Shown here one piece after another: positions 1 through 8,184 of a stretch of DNA of 9,715 nucleotides (the first letter of the stretch is position 1; every line of letters begins with the position of its first letter). Source of the DNA: Bacteroidales bacterium (GTDB taxonomy: Bacteria > Bacteroidota > Bacteroidia > Bacteroidales > UBA932); the NCBI GenBank assembly GCA_017478685.1, contig JAFVDC010000197.1, positions 1-9,715 on the forward strand, written 5' to 3'. The translations under genes were made by a program, and so were the position numbers. Under the pieces are notes generated by a model. That model searched no databases and was not told the DNA's origin. It saw only the letters and a program-made list of their open reading frames with translations.

Positions 1-9
1 ACTAAGATT
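1..9 (+). other. Probable end of an upstream gene and leader of the kinase gene
   Basis: A TAA triplet at 3-5 could be the stop codon of a preceding gene, leaving only four bases (GATT) before the kinase ATG at 10. That spacing matches the other tight junctions of this operon, so the window probably begins inside the transcription unit. Five bases of upstream sequence cannot show which frame was coding, so this is inference only. No promoter can be seen. Confidence 0.3.
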
Positions 10-909
10 ATGAGCCATAAAACTATTCTGGTCATCGGTAGCAGCAACACAGATATGACCGCCAAGACCACGGAACTTCCTCGCCCCGGAGAAACCGTTC
101 TGGGAGGAGTGTTTACAATGGGAGCCGGTGGCAAAGGTGCCAACCAGGCCGTCGCAGCCCGCAGACTCGGGGGCGATGTCAAGTTCATATGCAAGGTGGG
201 CAAAGACATGTTCGGAGACAATTCCATCGCCCAGTACAAAAACGAAGGACTTGACACATCCGGAATCCTCCGTTCGGAACTTCCCTCAGGAGTGGCTCTC
301 ATATATGTCGACTCCCATGCCGAAAACTGCATCGTGGTAGCCTCCGGAGCAAACGGAGACCTCACGGAAGAAGACATTGAAGCTTCGCGGGCCTCCATCG
401 AGGCATGCGACATCCTGCTCCTTCAACTTGAAATTCCCATCCCTTCTGTCCTGAAGGCCGCAAAGATTGCACACGAGGCAGGCAAGACCGTGGTCCTGAA
501 CCCCGCCCCGGCATGCCAGCTCCCGGAAGAGCTGTTCCGAAACATAGACCTTTTCATTCCCAATGAAACAGAACTGTCAAAGTTCAGCGGAATGCCTGTG
601 GAAGACGAGGAATCGGCCAGGAAGGCTGCGGCGGCAATGCAGGCCAAGGGCGTTGGAAAAATCATTGTCACCATGGGAAGCAAGGGAGCCCTCATATGCG
701 AAGGCGGCCCCTCGGTCTTTGTCCCCGCCCACAAAGTGAAGGCTGTTGACACCACCGCCGCCGGAGACACATTCTGCGGAGCGCTCTGCGTGGCCGTCTC
801 GGAAGGCAAGACTCTAAGGGAAGCGGCCGAATTCGCCTGCGCGGCATCGGCCCTTACAGTACAGAAAATGGGGGCGCAGAATTCAATCCCCTACCGCAAA
901 GATTTATAA
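10..909 (+). CDS. rbsK: Ribokinase (PfkB carbohydrate kinase family)
   Basis: Cytoplasmic sugar kinase of 299 residues, close to the roughly 300-residue ribokinase norm. It is predicted to convert D-ribose and ATP to ribose 5-phosphate, feeding the pentose-phosphate pathway. The N-terminus has the ribokinase substrate motif GSSNTD (10-15) and the PfkB signature GGKGANQA (40-47). NPAPA (164-168) and PNETE (184-188) are typical of true ribokinases rather than fructokinases. The second PfkB signature, DTTAAGDTFCGA (about 247-258), supplies the anion hole and the presumed catalytic base Asp253. The ATG at 10 puts the GSSNTD strand at the normal distance from the start. The gene after it encodes a sugar- or nucleoside-type permease 21 bases downstream, matching the RusK/RusT pairing of Bacteroides ribose loci. 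PfkB kinases specific for nucleosides or other pentoses can look similar, so ribose is likely but not proven. Confidence 0.93.
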   Translation: MSHKTILVIGSSNTDMTAKTTELPRPGETVLGGVFTMGAGGKGANQAVAARRLGGDVKFICKVGKDMFGDNSIAQYKNEGLDTSGILRSELPSGVALIYVDSHAENCIVVASGANGDLTEEDIEASRASIEACDILLLQLEIPIPSVLKAAKIAHEAGKTVVLNPAPACQLPEELFRNIDLFIPNETELSKFSGMPVEDEESARKAAAAMQAKGVGKIIVTMGSKGALICEGGPSVFVPAHKVKAVDTTAAGDTFCGALCVAVSEGKTLREAAEFACAASALTVQKMGAQNSIPYRKDL

Positions 910-930
910 CCATTAAAACCATAAGACACT
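910..930 (+). other. Kinase-permease junction
   Basis: This 21-base spacer is the longest gap in the operon. It is A-rich, has no Shine-Dalgarno-like purine run and no hairpin, and shows no terminator or promoter that I can see. An A/T-rich upstream region without Shine-Dalgarno is the usual Bacteroidota initiation context, so the two genes are expected to be co-transcribed. Confidence 0.5.
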
Positions 931-1944
931 ATGTTTATCGTTGGAAGTTACTCACTTGCAGTTGTTTTCTGCTTTATCACCATGCTCTGCTGGGGCTCAT
1001 GGGGCAACACCCAGAAACTTGCCGCAAAAAGCTGGAGATATGAGTTGTTTTATTGGGACTATGTAATAGGCATGCTCCTGTTCTCCCTGCTTCTGGCATT
1101 CACCGCCGGCAGCATCGGCACGGAAGGCCGCCCCTTCCTCCAGGACATTGCCCAGGCCGACTGGTCAAGCATCGGCTGGGTCCTCCTTGGCGCAGTGGTA
1201 TTCAATGTATCCAACATCCTGCTTTCGGCCTCTACATCCATAGCGGGCCTGGCGGTGGCTTTCCCGCTGGGAGTAGGCATTGCACTTGTGATGGGCGTTC
1301 TGAACAACCTCCTTCTCCACCCCGTGGAGGGGCAGAACACCGGCCTCCTCTGGCTTGGCGTAGCCCTGGTGGTGCTTGCCGTAGTATGCAACGGCATAGC
1401 CTCCGGAAAGGTATCCAACGAGCAGCGTGACCCTGCCCAGAACCGCAAGGGAATCATCCTTGCCGTCATTGCGGGCCTTGTGATGTCTTTCTTCTCCGCC
1501 CTTGTCTACAACGGAGTGGACCTGGCCGATTTCCACAATCCCGCAGCCGGAAAACTCACCCCCTACACCGCAATGGTGATCTTTGCCCTGGGTGTGTTCC
1601 TCAGTAACTTCATCGTGAACACCATCGTGATGAAAAAGCCCTTCGTGGGAGAGCCTGTCACCTACGCCCAGTACTTCAAGGGTAACTTCAAGACCCATCT
1701 TGTGGGCATGCTGGGCGGTGCCATCTGGGCGCTTGGTACGTCACTCAACTACATAAGCGCAGGTGAAGCCGGCGCAGCCGTTTCCTATGCCCTTGGCCAG
1801 GGCGCTCCCATGATCGCAGCCATCTGGGGCGTATTCATCTGGAAGGAATTCAAGGGCGCCTCAAAGCAGGTCTACAGCCTCCTGGCCCTTATGTTCGCCC
1901 TGTTTATTGCCGGCCTTGCCTGCATAGTTGTAGCTGGAATGTAA
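931..1944 (+). CDS. Inner-membrane permease, ureide-permease/DMT type (RusT-like ribose or riboside transporter)
   Basis: Integral membrane protein of 337 residues with about ten hydrophobic helices. Rough positions are 6-25, 40-60, 79-99, 103-128, 137-156, 174-194, 210-231, 255-274, 280-302 and 313-336. The duplicated five-helix layout fits the drug/metabolite transporter superfamily. The N-terminal block WGSWGNTQKL (21-30) followed by FYWDYVIG (40-47) resembles the start of plant ureide permeases (a Gly-Thr/Ser-Trp motif, then a Tyr-Asp-Tyr helix). Database entries of this type are often labelled 'multidrug DMT permease'. Placement between a ribokinase and a SusCD pair argues for uptake of ribose or a related riboside from the periplasm, as for RusT in Bacteroides ribose loci. 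The family is also known for ureides and nucleobases, so a purine-derived substrate is a real alternative. The start at 931 gives a normal N-terminal helix. The stop lies six bases before the SusC-like gene. Confidence 0.8.
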   Translation: MFIVGSYSLAVVFCFITMLCWGSWGNTQKLAAKSWRYELFYWDYVIGMLLFSLLLAFTAGSIGTEGRPFLQDIAQADWSSIGWVLLGAVVFNVSNILLSASTSIAGLAVAFPLGVGIALVMGVLNNLLLHPVEGQNTGLLWLGVALVVLAVVCNGIASGKVSNEQRDPAQNRKGIILAVIAGLVMSFFSALVYNGVDLADFHNPAAGKLTPYTAMVIFALGVFLSNFIVNTIVMKKPFVGEPVTYAQYFKGNFKTHLVGMLGGAIWALGTSLNYISAGEAGAAVSYALGQGAPMIAAIWGVFIWKEFKGASKQVYSLLALMFALFIAGLACIVVAGM

Positions 1945-1950
1945 CGGATT

Positions 1951-4854
1951 ATGAGAAAGTTCCTATCCTGTTTGGCTCTTGTTGTCTTATTCTGGAGTTC
2001 GTACGCCCAGAATAGGACAATCTCCGGCACGGTCTTCGACGAAGGCGGAGAGCCCCTTGCAGGCGCCACCCTCGTCGCCGGCAAGAGCTACGCCGTCACG
2101 GACGCCGACGGCCGATTTTCCATCCAGGCCCCGCAGGGCGCGGACATCACCGTCTCCTTTCTGGGGTATGACGACTACCTTTTCAAGGCCGAAACTTCCG
2201 GAGTAACCATCCAGCTCACCCCTTCGGCCGCAACTCTTCTGAACGAGTCCGTTGCAATAGGCTACGGTAAAACAACCAAGAAAGAGGTTACCGGATCCGT
2301 CGTGAGCCTAAGGAGTGAAGACCTTGACAAGGGATCCTTCACATCGGCCGCAGGAATGCTTCAAGGCAAGGTTGCCGGCCTCACCGTCACCAATCCCGAC
2401 GGCGGAGACCCCAACGCTTCCTTCGAGCTCCTCCTCCGCGGCACCGGCACCCTCTCTGCCGGCCAGGGACCGCTGATCATAATAGACGGCGTGGCCGATG
2501 CCGACATCCGCAGCATCAACTTCCAGGAAGTGGAGACCATCGATGTCCTCAAGGACGGGTCGGCGGCAGCCATCTATGGAACGCGCGGCTCAAACGGCGT
2601 CATCATCATTTCCACCAAAAGGGCACGCTCCGGACACACCAGCGTAGAATACGACGGCCAGGTGAGCGTCCAGACAGTTGCGGCACGCGCAACGCCCCTT
2701 ACGGCGTCGCAGTTTACAGACGTCATAAACAATTACTCTCCCGGGAATGTCACATCCCTCTATGGAAACGACACCGACTGGTTCAGGGAGGTGACGCGTA
2801 CCCCCGTCAGCCACAAGCACAGCCTTGCGGTATCCGGCGGCAGTGACAAATTCAGCCATCGCACGGTGGCCAACATAGAGCAGAATCAGGGTCTCCTGAA
2901 GAAAAACGACGTAGCCAAGTACCTTCTCAAGTCAAATATCCATCAGGAAGCCCTTCAGGGATGGCTCACGCTGGACTACAACCTCAATTATGTCCACAGG
3001 AAGTACTCTGCTGCAAATTACGACATCTTCCGCCAGGCTTTTGTGCACAACCCCACGGAACCCGTGTACGACAAGGACAACACCCTCTCCGGCGGTTACT
3101 TCCGCATTGACGGCGCAATGGACTATCTCAATCCCGTGGCCATGCTCAACGAGAGGGACAACGAGACCATTGTTGACAATATCGGAGCCACATTCCGCGC
3201 CACCCTCAACATCCTGCCCGTGGAAGGCCTCAAGTGGGACAACTTCATAAGTTGGCAGACAGAAAGATACGAGGGCCGGGAATACAGCACCAAATACTAC
3301 CCCAGCCTTATCGGCAAGGACGGCAAAGCGTATATTTCAAACTCCCTGTATTCAAATCTACAGTGGGAGAGCACCCTGCAGTATGCAAGGATGTTCGGCC
3401 TTCATTCCCTGCAGGCCATAGCAGGCTATACCTACCAGCAGAATGTAAGCGAGGACTCCGCTATGGAGAACACCGGGTTTGACTCGGACCTGTACAAGAC
3501 CAACAACATAGGTGCGGGCAGCGCGCTCAAGGAAGGCATGGCCTGGATAGATTCCCACAAGGAATCAAGCAGGTACATCGCGTTCTTCGGCCGAGTCATG
3601 TACAACTGGAGCGAAAGATACCTGGCTTCGGTGTCCCTGCGCCTTGACGGTTCCTCCAGATTCGGCGCCAACAACAAATGGGCCCTGTTCCCCGCCGTAA
3701 GCCTTGGCTGGCGCATAAGCCAGGAAGAGTGGCTCAAGGACGCGGAATGGCTGGACGAACTCAAGCTGAGGGCAGGATATGGCGTAACCGGCAACCAGGA
3801 CTTTTCCAATTACAAGTCCCTCCTGCTCATGTCGCCAAAAGGCCACTACTACCATAATGGCCAGTGGGGCAGCAGCTATGCACCCGTGAGCAACGCCAAT
3901 CCAAACCTCAGGTGGGAGCGTAAATCCGAGGTCAACGCCGGTGTGGATTTCTCCTTCCTCCGCGGTCGCATAGGCGGCACCCTGGATTTCTACTACCGTC
4001 ACACCACGGATCTGCTTTACTCCTACCAGGTTCCCGTGCCTCCGTACGACTACGAGTGGCTTTTCACCAATGTGGGAGCCATCAAGAACATGGGCGTGGA
4101 GTTCACCCTGAACGCAATCCCGGTAAAAACCCGGAATTTCACCTGGAACACCACCCTCACCCTGTCCTCAAACAGGAACACCCTTGACAAACTGACCAAC
4201 GAGGAATTCAAGGACGGCGAATACAAGATGGGCCATATCGGAGACCCCATCAACGCCTACACCCAGCGCCTCATTGAGGGCCAAAGCCTTGGCACGTTCT
4301 ACGGCCCCGTCTGGAAGGGCGTATGGCAGGACGGCACTGACGACTTTGTCGGGAGCATCGCCGGAAAGGTGGCCGAAGACTACTGGGACAACCTTGGAAC
4401 GGCCTACCCGGACCTTAACATCGGCTGGAGCAACACCCTCAGGTACGGGAACTGGAGCCTCAGCGCCACCATCCGCGCAGCCATCGGCGGGAAGGTCTAC
4501 AACACCTACAGGGCCTGTTATGAGAATGTCACTCGTATCGGCCTGAGGAATATCATCAACACCTGGCTGGACCACACCGACTTCACGGGCAACCCCATCC
4601 ACTCCTCAAAATATGTGGAGGACGCCACTTATGTAAAACTGGACAACCTCTCCGTTTCCTACGACTTCTCCTTCAAGAATCCCTACATCAAAGGCGCCCG
4701 CGTATACCTTTCCGGGCAGAATCTCCTATGCATCACGGGGTATAAGGGCGTAGACCCCGAAGTCGGCCTCGGAGGCCTGTCACCCGGAATCGAAGGCACC
4801 AGTTACTATCCCCGCACAAGAAGTTTCACCCTTGGCGTCAACCTCAATTTCTAG
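1951..4854 (+). CDS. SusC-like TonB-dependent outer-membrane transporter (RusC-like)
   Basis: Outer-membrane beta-barrel of 967 residues, at the short end for SusC proteins (commonly about 1000 or more). It carries ligand across the outer membrane with its SusD partner, driven by TonB. A signal peptide covers residues 1-19, with likely cleavage after SYA before Gln20. A carboxypeptidase-D-regulatory-like domain follows (about 22-90). Next come the SusC hallmark VAIGYGKTTKKEVTGSV (101-117) and the plug domain (about 113-225), with IIIDGV and LKDGSAAAIYGTRGSNGV (200-217). The rest is barrel with aromatic-rich strands, ending in a terminal Phe (VNLNF) as expected for insertion by the BAM machinery. 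I see no N-terminal STN domain, so anti-sigma signalling through this protein is not expected. The SusD partner starts four bases after the stop. Substrate specificity cannot be read from sequence; ribose-containing ligands are inferred from the neighbours. Confidence 0.95.
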   Translation: MRKFLSCLALVVLFWSSYAQNRTISGTVFDEGGEPLAGATLVAGKSYAVTDADGRFSIQAPQGADITVSFLGYDDYLFKAETSGVTIQLTPSAATLLNESVAIGYGKTTKKEVTGSVVSLRSEDLDKGSFTSAAGMLQGKVAGLTVTNPDGGDPNASFELLLRGTGTLSAGQGPLIIIDGVADADIRSINFQEVETIDVLKDGSAAAIYGTRGSNGVIIISTKRARSGHTSVEYDGQVSVQTVAARATPLTASQFTDVINNYSPGNVTSLYGNDTDWFREVTRTPVSHKHSLAVSGGSDKFSHRTVANIEQNQGLLKKNDVAKYLLKSNIHQEALQGWLTLDYNLNYVHRKYSAANYDIFRQAFVHNPTEPVYDKDNTLSGGYFRIDGAMDYLNPVAMLNERDNETIVDNIGATFRATLNILPVEGLKWDNFISWQTERYEGREYSTKYYPSLIGKDGKAYISNSLYSNLQWESTLQYARMFGLHSLQAIAGYTYQQNVSEDSAMENTGFDSDLYKTNNIGAGSALKEGMAWIDSHKESSRYIAFFGRVMYNWSERYLASVSLRLDGSSRFGANNKWALFPAVSLGWRISQEEWLKDAEWLDELKLRAGYGVTGNQDFSNYKSLLLMSPKGHYYHNGQWGSSYAPVSNANPNLRWERKSEVNAGVDFSFLRGRIGGTLDFYYRHTTDLLYSYQVPVPPYDYEWLFTNVGAIKNMGVEFTLNAIPVKTRNFTWNTTLTLSSNRNTLDKLTNEEFKDGEYKMGHIGDPINAYTQRLIEGQSLGTFYGPVWKGVWQDGTDDFVGSIAGKVAEDYWDNLGTAYPDLNIGWSNTLRYGNWSLSATIRAAIGGKVYNTYRACYENVTRIGLRNIINTWLDHTDFTGNPIHSSKYVEDATYVKLDNLSVSYDFSFKNPYIKGARVYLSGQNLLCITGYKGVDPEVGLGGLSPGIEGTSYYPRTRSFTLGVNLNF

Positions 4855-4858
4855 GACC

Positions 4859-6418
4859 ATGAAAAAGATTGCACTATTCATACTGGCCGCCGGGCTCACC
4901 CTGTCCTGCACCAACCTGGAAGAGGAAGTGTATTCTTCCATCAACAAAGACGCCTTCTTTGCCAACGAGAACCTCCTCTCCATCTACTCGGCCCGCGCCT
5001 ACACCACGCTCCAGGCCTGGGGATCGGAGCAAAGCATGTGGACCATGAACCTCCAGTTGGGCAACGAAGTCACCGTACCCATGAACAGTTCCGGTGAGTG
5101 GAAACAGGCCCGCTATGCACAGCTCCAAACCCATGAGGTCCTGAACAACAACGAACTCATAGAGCGCTCCTGGGAGTACTGCTTCAACGGCATCGCCGCC
5201 TGCAATGACATCCTCTACGAGATAGAGAGCCGGAAAGGAGACTTTGACGGAAAAGACCGCGTGATAGCGGAAATGCACATGATCCGCGCCTTCTACTATT
5301 TCCTTGCCATAGACTGCTGGGGAGATGTTCCCTTCTCTATTTCCAAGGAAGAAAAGGGCTATCCGGAGCAGAAGAGCCGCGCAGAGGTATTCGATTTCAT
5401 TGAAAGCGAAATCCTGAAATACCGTGACGCCCTTGCAGAGGAAAACAGCCCCATCTATTATGGCCGATGCACCCTTGGAATGGCCAACACGCTCCTTGCA
5501 AAGTTGTATCTCAACTCCCTTGAATGGACCGGGAAGGAGAGGTGGGCCGATGCCGAAGCAGCCTGCAAGGCCGTCATGGACTCTCACCAGTACAGCCTCT
5601 GTCCAAAGTTCGAAGACAACTTTGCCGTACATAACGAGGGCTCTCCGGAAGCCATTTTCGCCATTCCGTACAGCACCGTCTATACTGAAAGCGACCACAA
5701 CTCCTTCATCCTCTTTGTCCTCACCCTGGACGGCTACCTTGGTCCCTCATATAACATCAACAGTGCCCTCTGGGACGGTTTTGTGGGGCAGCCTGATTTC
5801 CTTGCCTCCTACGAGCCCGGAGACCTCCGCCGCCCTGCCACCTGGATATACGGCCAGCAGTACGACAAAGCCGGACAGCCACTACATATAGTGGTGAAGG
5901 ACAGCAAAACCGGAGAAGTCAAGGAAGAGTTTGACTACAACATAGACGAGACTATGGAAGGCCTTGTTTACGACAAGACCGGCCGCCACCCCACCCAGGG
6001 AGCCCGTCTTGGCAAATGGGAATACCAGACCGACGGCCTCATAGAGAGCGACCAGACCAGCATGGACAACGACTTCCACATCTTCAGATATGCCGATGTC
6101 GTCCTGATGTATGTTGAAGCTTTGGTACGCCAGAACAGGGCCGCGGAAGCCGCCGCCGTCACTGAATTCCAGCAAATCCGGACAAGGGCCGGCCTTGCAC
6201 CCATAAGTGCCGGAAACCTCACCCTTGACAACCTTTACCTTGAGCGTAGCCACGAACTTGCCATTGAGGGCTGGGTACGCCAGGACCTCATAAGGTTCGG
6301 CAAGTATCTTGACCCCTGGTGGGCAAAACCTGCCGGGAAGCCTTACATGAAACTTCTCCCTATCCCTAACGCAAAACGCGCCAGCAACCCAAACATTGGA
6401 CAAAACGAAGGTTATTGA
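4859..6418 (+). CDS. SusD-like surface glycan/nutrient-binding lipoprotein (RusD-like)
   Basis: Lipoprotein of 519 residues that acts as the lid of the SusC channel and binds ligand at the cell surface. I chose ATG 4859, where a standard lipoprotein signal peptide begins (Lys-Lys, hydrophobic core, LTLSC with lipidated Cys17). An in-frame ATG at 4832 lies inside the SusC gene and would add nine polar residues ahead of the signal. After Cys17 comes TNLEEE; an acidic patch just after the cysteine is the known Bacteroidota export signal for surface lipoproteins. The N-terminal half has the TPR-like SusD fold, including an EMHMIRAFYYF-type helix near residue 140. The C-terminal half has the usual YADVVLMYVEA (411-421), an ELAIEGWVRQDLIRFGKY stretch and the terminal LLPIP...NPNIGQNEGY signature. 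Four bases separate it from the SusC stop, so the two are almost certainly co-translated. Confidence 0.95.
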   Translation: MKKIALFILAAGLTLSCTNLEEEVYSSINKDAFFANENLLSIYSARAYTTLQAWGSEQSMWTMNLQLGNEVTVPMNSSGEWKQARYAQLQTHEVLNNNELIERSWEYCFNGIAACNDILYEIESRKGDFDGKDRVIAEMHMIRAFYYFLAIDCWGDVPFSISKEEKGYPEQKSRAEVFDFIESEILKYRDALAEENSPIYYGRCTLGMANTLLAKLYLNSLEWTGKERWADAEAACKAVMDSHQYSLCPKFEDNFAVHNEGSPEAIFAIPYSTVYTESDHNSFILFVLTLDGYLGPSYNINSALWDGFVGQPDFLASYEPGDLRRPATWIYGQQYDKAGQPLHIVVKDSKTGEVKEEFDYNIDETMEGLVYDKTGRHPTQGARLGKWEYQTDGLIESDQTSMDNDFHIFRYADVVLMYVEALVRQNRAAEAAAVTEFQQIRTRAGLAPISAGNLTLDNLYLERSHELAIEGWVRQDLIRFGKYLDPWWAKPAGKPYMKLLPIPNAKRASNPNIGQNEGY

Positions 6419-6420
6419 TT

Positions 6421-8184
6421 ATGAAAAGAATAGCACTGATATCCATTATCTTTTTACTTGCCGCCTCCTGCGCCCGGAAGCCGCTGGAGATCACACGCAC
6501 CCAGCTTAAAGACAAGATTGCCGGCGCCTGGATCGGCCAGATGGTAGGCAACATCTACGGACTTGAGTATGAGAACAAGTTCGTGGAAGAGCCCGGCGAA
6601 GGCCCGTTCGTGTTCAACAAGGCCATGCGAAAGATGGAGGCCGTAGACGGGGCCTTCTCCGACGATGACACCGACGTCGAGTACCTCTACCTCCTCATGA
6701 TGGAGAAAAACGGCGTGGATCCCACTTACGCCCAGGTTCGAGACCACTGGATGTACCACATCCGCGACAGGGTGTGGCTTGCAAACCGCGCCGCCCTCGG
6801 ACTTATGCACTACGGCTTCACCCCTCCCATGACAGGCAAGAAGGAGTACAATCCCCACTGGTTCCAGATTGACCCTCAGCTCATCAACGAGATATGGGCC
6901 TACACCGCCCCCGGAATGCCCGCCTATGCCGCTGGCATCTCTGACTGGGCCGCCCGCATCACCTCCGACGACTGGGCCGTGTCCCCTACCGTGGTGTACG
7001 GCGCAATGTACTCCGAGGCCTTCTTTGAAAAGGATATCCCCACGCTCATAAAACACGCAAAGGAATACCTCCCGAAGGAGGACCGCTTCAGGGCCATAAT
7101 CGACGAGTGCATCGGCCTTCATGCAAAATATCCGGACAATTGGAAGGCCGCCCGCAAGGTGATTGCCGACGAACTCTACTTCAATGAGCCCGACATCACC
7201 CGCAGCATCTGGAACGCCGACCTCAACGGCGCCATGGGCATCCTGTCCCTGCTTTACGGAGACGGAGACATGGAAAAGACCCTTTCCATCGGCTGCGCCC
7301 TTGGCTTTGACTGCGACAACCAGACGGCCACCATGTGCGGTCTCCTTGGAGTAATCAACGGCTATGCAGGCGTCCCCCTGGACCGCGCAATGCCATTCGA
7401 GCACTGGACCAAGCCCTTCAACGACCGTTACATCAACGTAACCCGCTACGACATGCCGGACGCTTCAATAGAAGACCTCATTGAGCGTACTGTGGTCCTT
7501 GCCGAAAAGAACATCCTGGCCCGTGGCGGAAAGGTCCGCGAGGAAAACGGCGAAAAGATTTACACCATCAATGCAAAGGCCCGCTTCACCCCCGTGAAAG
7601 AGCCCGCCGCGCTCTTTGAACTTCCCGCTCCAAGCGGACGCAACCTTGCCCCCGAGGCGGCCGAAATCCTTGCCGCCACCCGTGAGACAGACCGCGCCAC
7701 CCTGGATTCCTGCTGGCTCACCATCCCCGTCACCTACCGTGCATACACCGTGGACGTGATCAACGACGGCGTTGAAGGCGGCCCGGGATCGGCCTTTTAC
7801 TCACTTGGAGAGAAGTCCAACGCCCCCAAGCAGGACTACTTCGGCTACCGCTGGAACCAGCCCATAACCACGGACATGATTTCCTTCCACTACGGCCCGC
7901 TTGAGGAATTCGGCGGCTGGTACTGCGACATGCATCCGGAATATCTGGACGAAAACGGCAACTGGGTGCCCATTGAGGCAAAAATCACCCCGGACCTCCC
8001 TTACTCCGACGAAGTGTTCTTCCAGCCTCACAACGCAGAATTTGTGTTCACCTTCCCCAAGGTTACCACAAAAGCCATTAGGATAATCGGAGACGACGCC
8101 GTCCTCATCCACTGGCACAAGTATACAAAAGCCGTATCTTCATTCATATCCATAACAGAATTAAAGGTTTATGAAGCAAAATAG
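6421..8184 (+). CDS. Lipoprotein ADP-ribosylglycohydrolase with discoidin-like C-terminal domain
   Basis: Predicted secreted hydrolase of 587 residues. ATG 6421 is preferred over an in-frame TTG at 6415, which overlaps the SusD stop. The signal peptide ends at the lipobox LLAASC (Cys17). The following ARKP has no acidic patch, so the protein is more likely periplasm-facing than on the cell surface. Residues about 25-345 match the ARH/DraG fold: IAGAWIGQMVGNIYG near the start, the acidic metal-site motif DDDTDVEY (81-88), and the second metal-site motif GFDCDNQTAT (295-304) with Asp297 and Asp299. Classical members end D-x-D-T; here Thr is replaced by Asn-Gln with one extra residue, a variant I recall from secreted bacterial members. 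Residues about 405-587 look like an F5/8 (discoidin, galactose-binding-like) sandwich: NLAPEA, VINDGVEGG, FGGWY, TKAIRIIG. The family cleaves N- or O-linked ADP-ribose using Mg2+; the actual substrate is unknown. Confidence 0.88.
   Translation: MKRIALISIIFLLAASCARKPLEITRTQLKDKIAGAWIGQMVGNIYGLEYENKFVEEPGEGPFVFNKAMRKMEAVDGAFSDDDTDVEYLYLLMMEKNGVDPTYAQVRDHWMYHIRDRVWLANRAALGLMHYGFTPPMTGKKEYNPHWFQIDPQLINEIWAYTAPGMPAYAAGISDWAARITSDDWAVSPTVVYGAMYSEAFFEKDIPTLIKHAKEYLPKEDRFRAIIDECIGLHAKYPDNWKAARKVIADELYFNEPDITRSIWNADLNGAMGILSLLYGDGDMEKTLSIGCALGFDCDNQTATMCGLLGVINGYAGVPLDRAMPFEHWTKPFNDRYINVTRYDMPDASIEDLIERTVVLAEKNILARGGKVREENGEKIYTINAKARFTPVKEPAALFELPAPSGRNLAPEAAEILAATRETDRATLDSCWLTIPVTYRAYTVDVINDGVEGGPGSAFYSLGEKSNAPKQDYFGYRWNQPITTDMISFHYGPLEEFGGWYCDMHPEYLDENGNWVPIEAKITPDLPYSDEVFFQPHNAEFVFTFPKVTTKAIRIIGDDAVLIHWHKYTKAVSSFISITELKVYEAK
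8171..8184 (+). other. 14-base overlap of the two glycohydrolase genes
   Basis: The ATG of the downstream hydrolase (8171) lies in the +1 frame within the last five codons (including TAG 8182-8184) of the upstream hydrolase. Such overlaps usually mean translational coupling, tying the amounts of the two enzymes together. Bases before this ATG (AGGTTT) include a short purine stretch, but not a convincing ribosome-binding site. Confidence 0.7.

Noticed and set aside
295..304. Loss of catalytic Thr in GFDCDNQTAT (protein positions in the first hydrolase) as evidence of a dead enzyme
   Set aside because: Both metal-binding aspartates of this motif remain, and D-x-D-(N/C)-x-x-A-T variants recur in secreted bacterial family members as I recall them, so inactivity is not supported.
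1165..1698. Open reading frame of 177 codons on the - strand opposite the permease
   Set aside because: The sense frame encodes a coherent ten-helix membrane protein. The antisense product is polar, His/Gly-rich and unrecognisable.
4832..4858. Earlier in-frame ATG for the SusD gene inside the SusC 3' end
   Set aside because: It would place nine polar residues before a standard lipoprotein signal peptide that starts at 4859; the later start gives the normal Lys-Lys n-region and Cys17.
4874..5698. Open reading frame of 274 codons on the - strand opposite the SusD gene
   Set aside because: It lies wholly inside a well-supported SusD coding region and shows no family motif or plausible start context.
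6415..6420. In-frame TTG start for the first hydrolase
   Set aside because: The ATG at 6421 gives a normal Lys-Arg signal-peptide start directly after the SusD stop; the TTG adds only two residues and overlaps the SusD stop codon.
6454..7404. Open reading frame of 316 codons on the - strand opposite the first hydrolase
   Set aside because: The + strand frame has clear ARH motifs and a lipoprotein signal. The antisense frame has low-complexity Val/Gly/His-rich sequence without a recognisable domain, as expected when GC-rich codons are read backwards.
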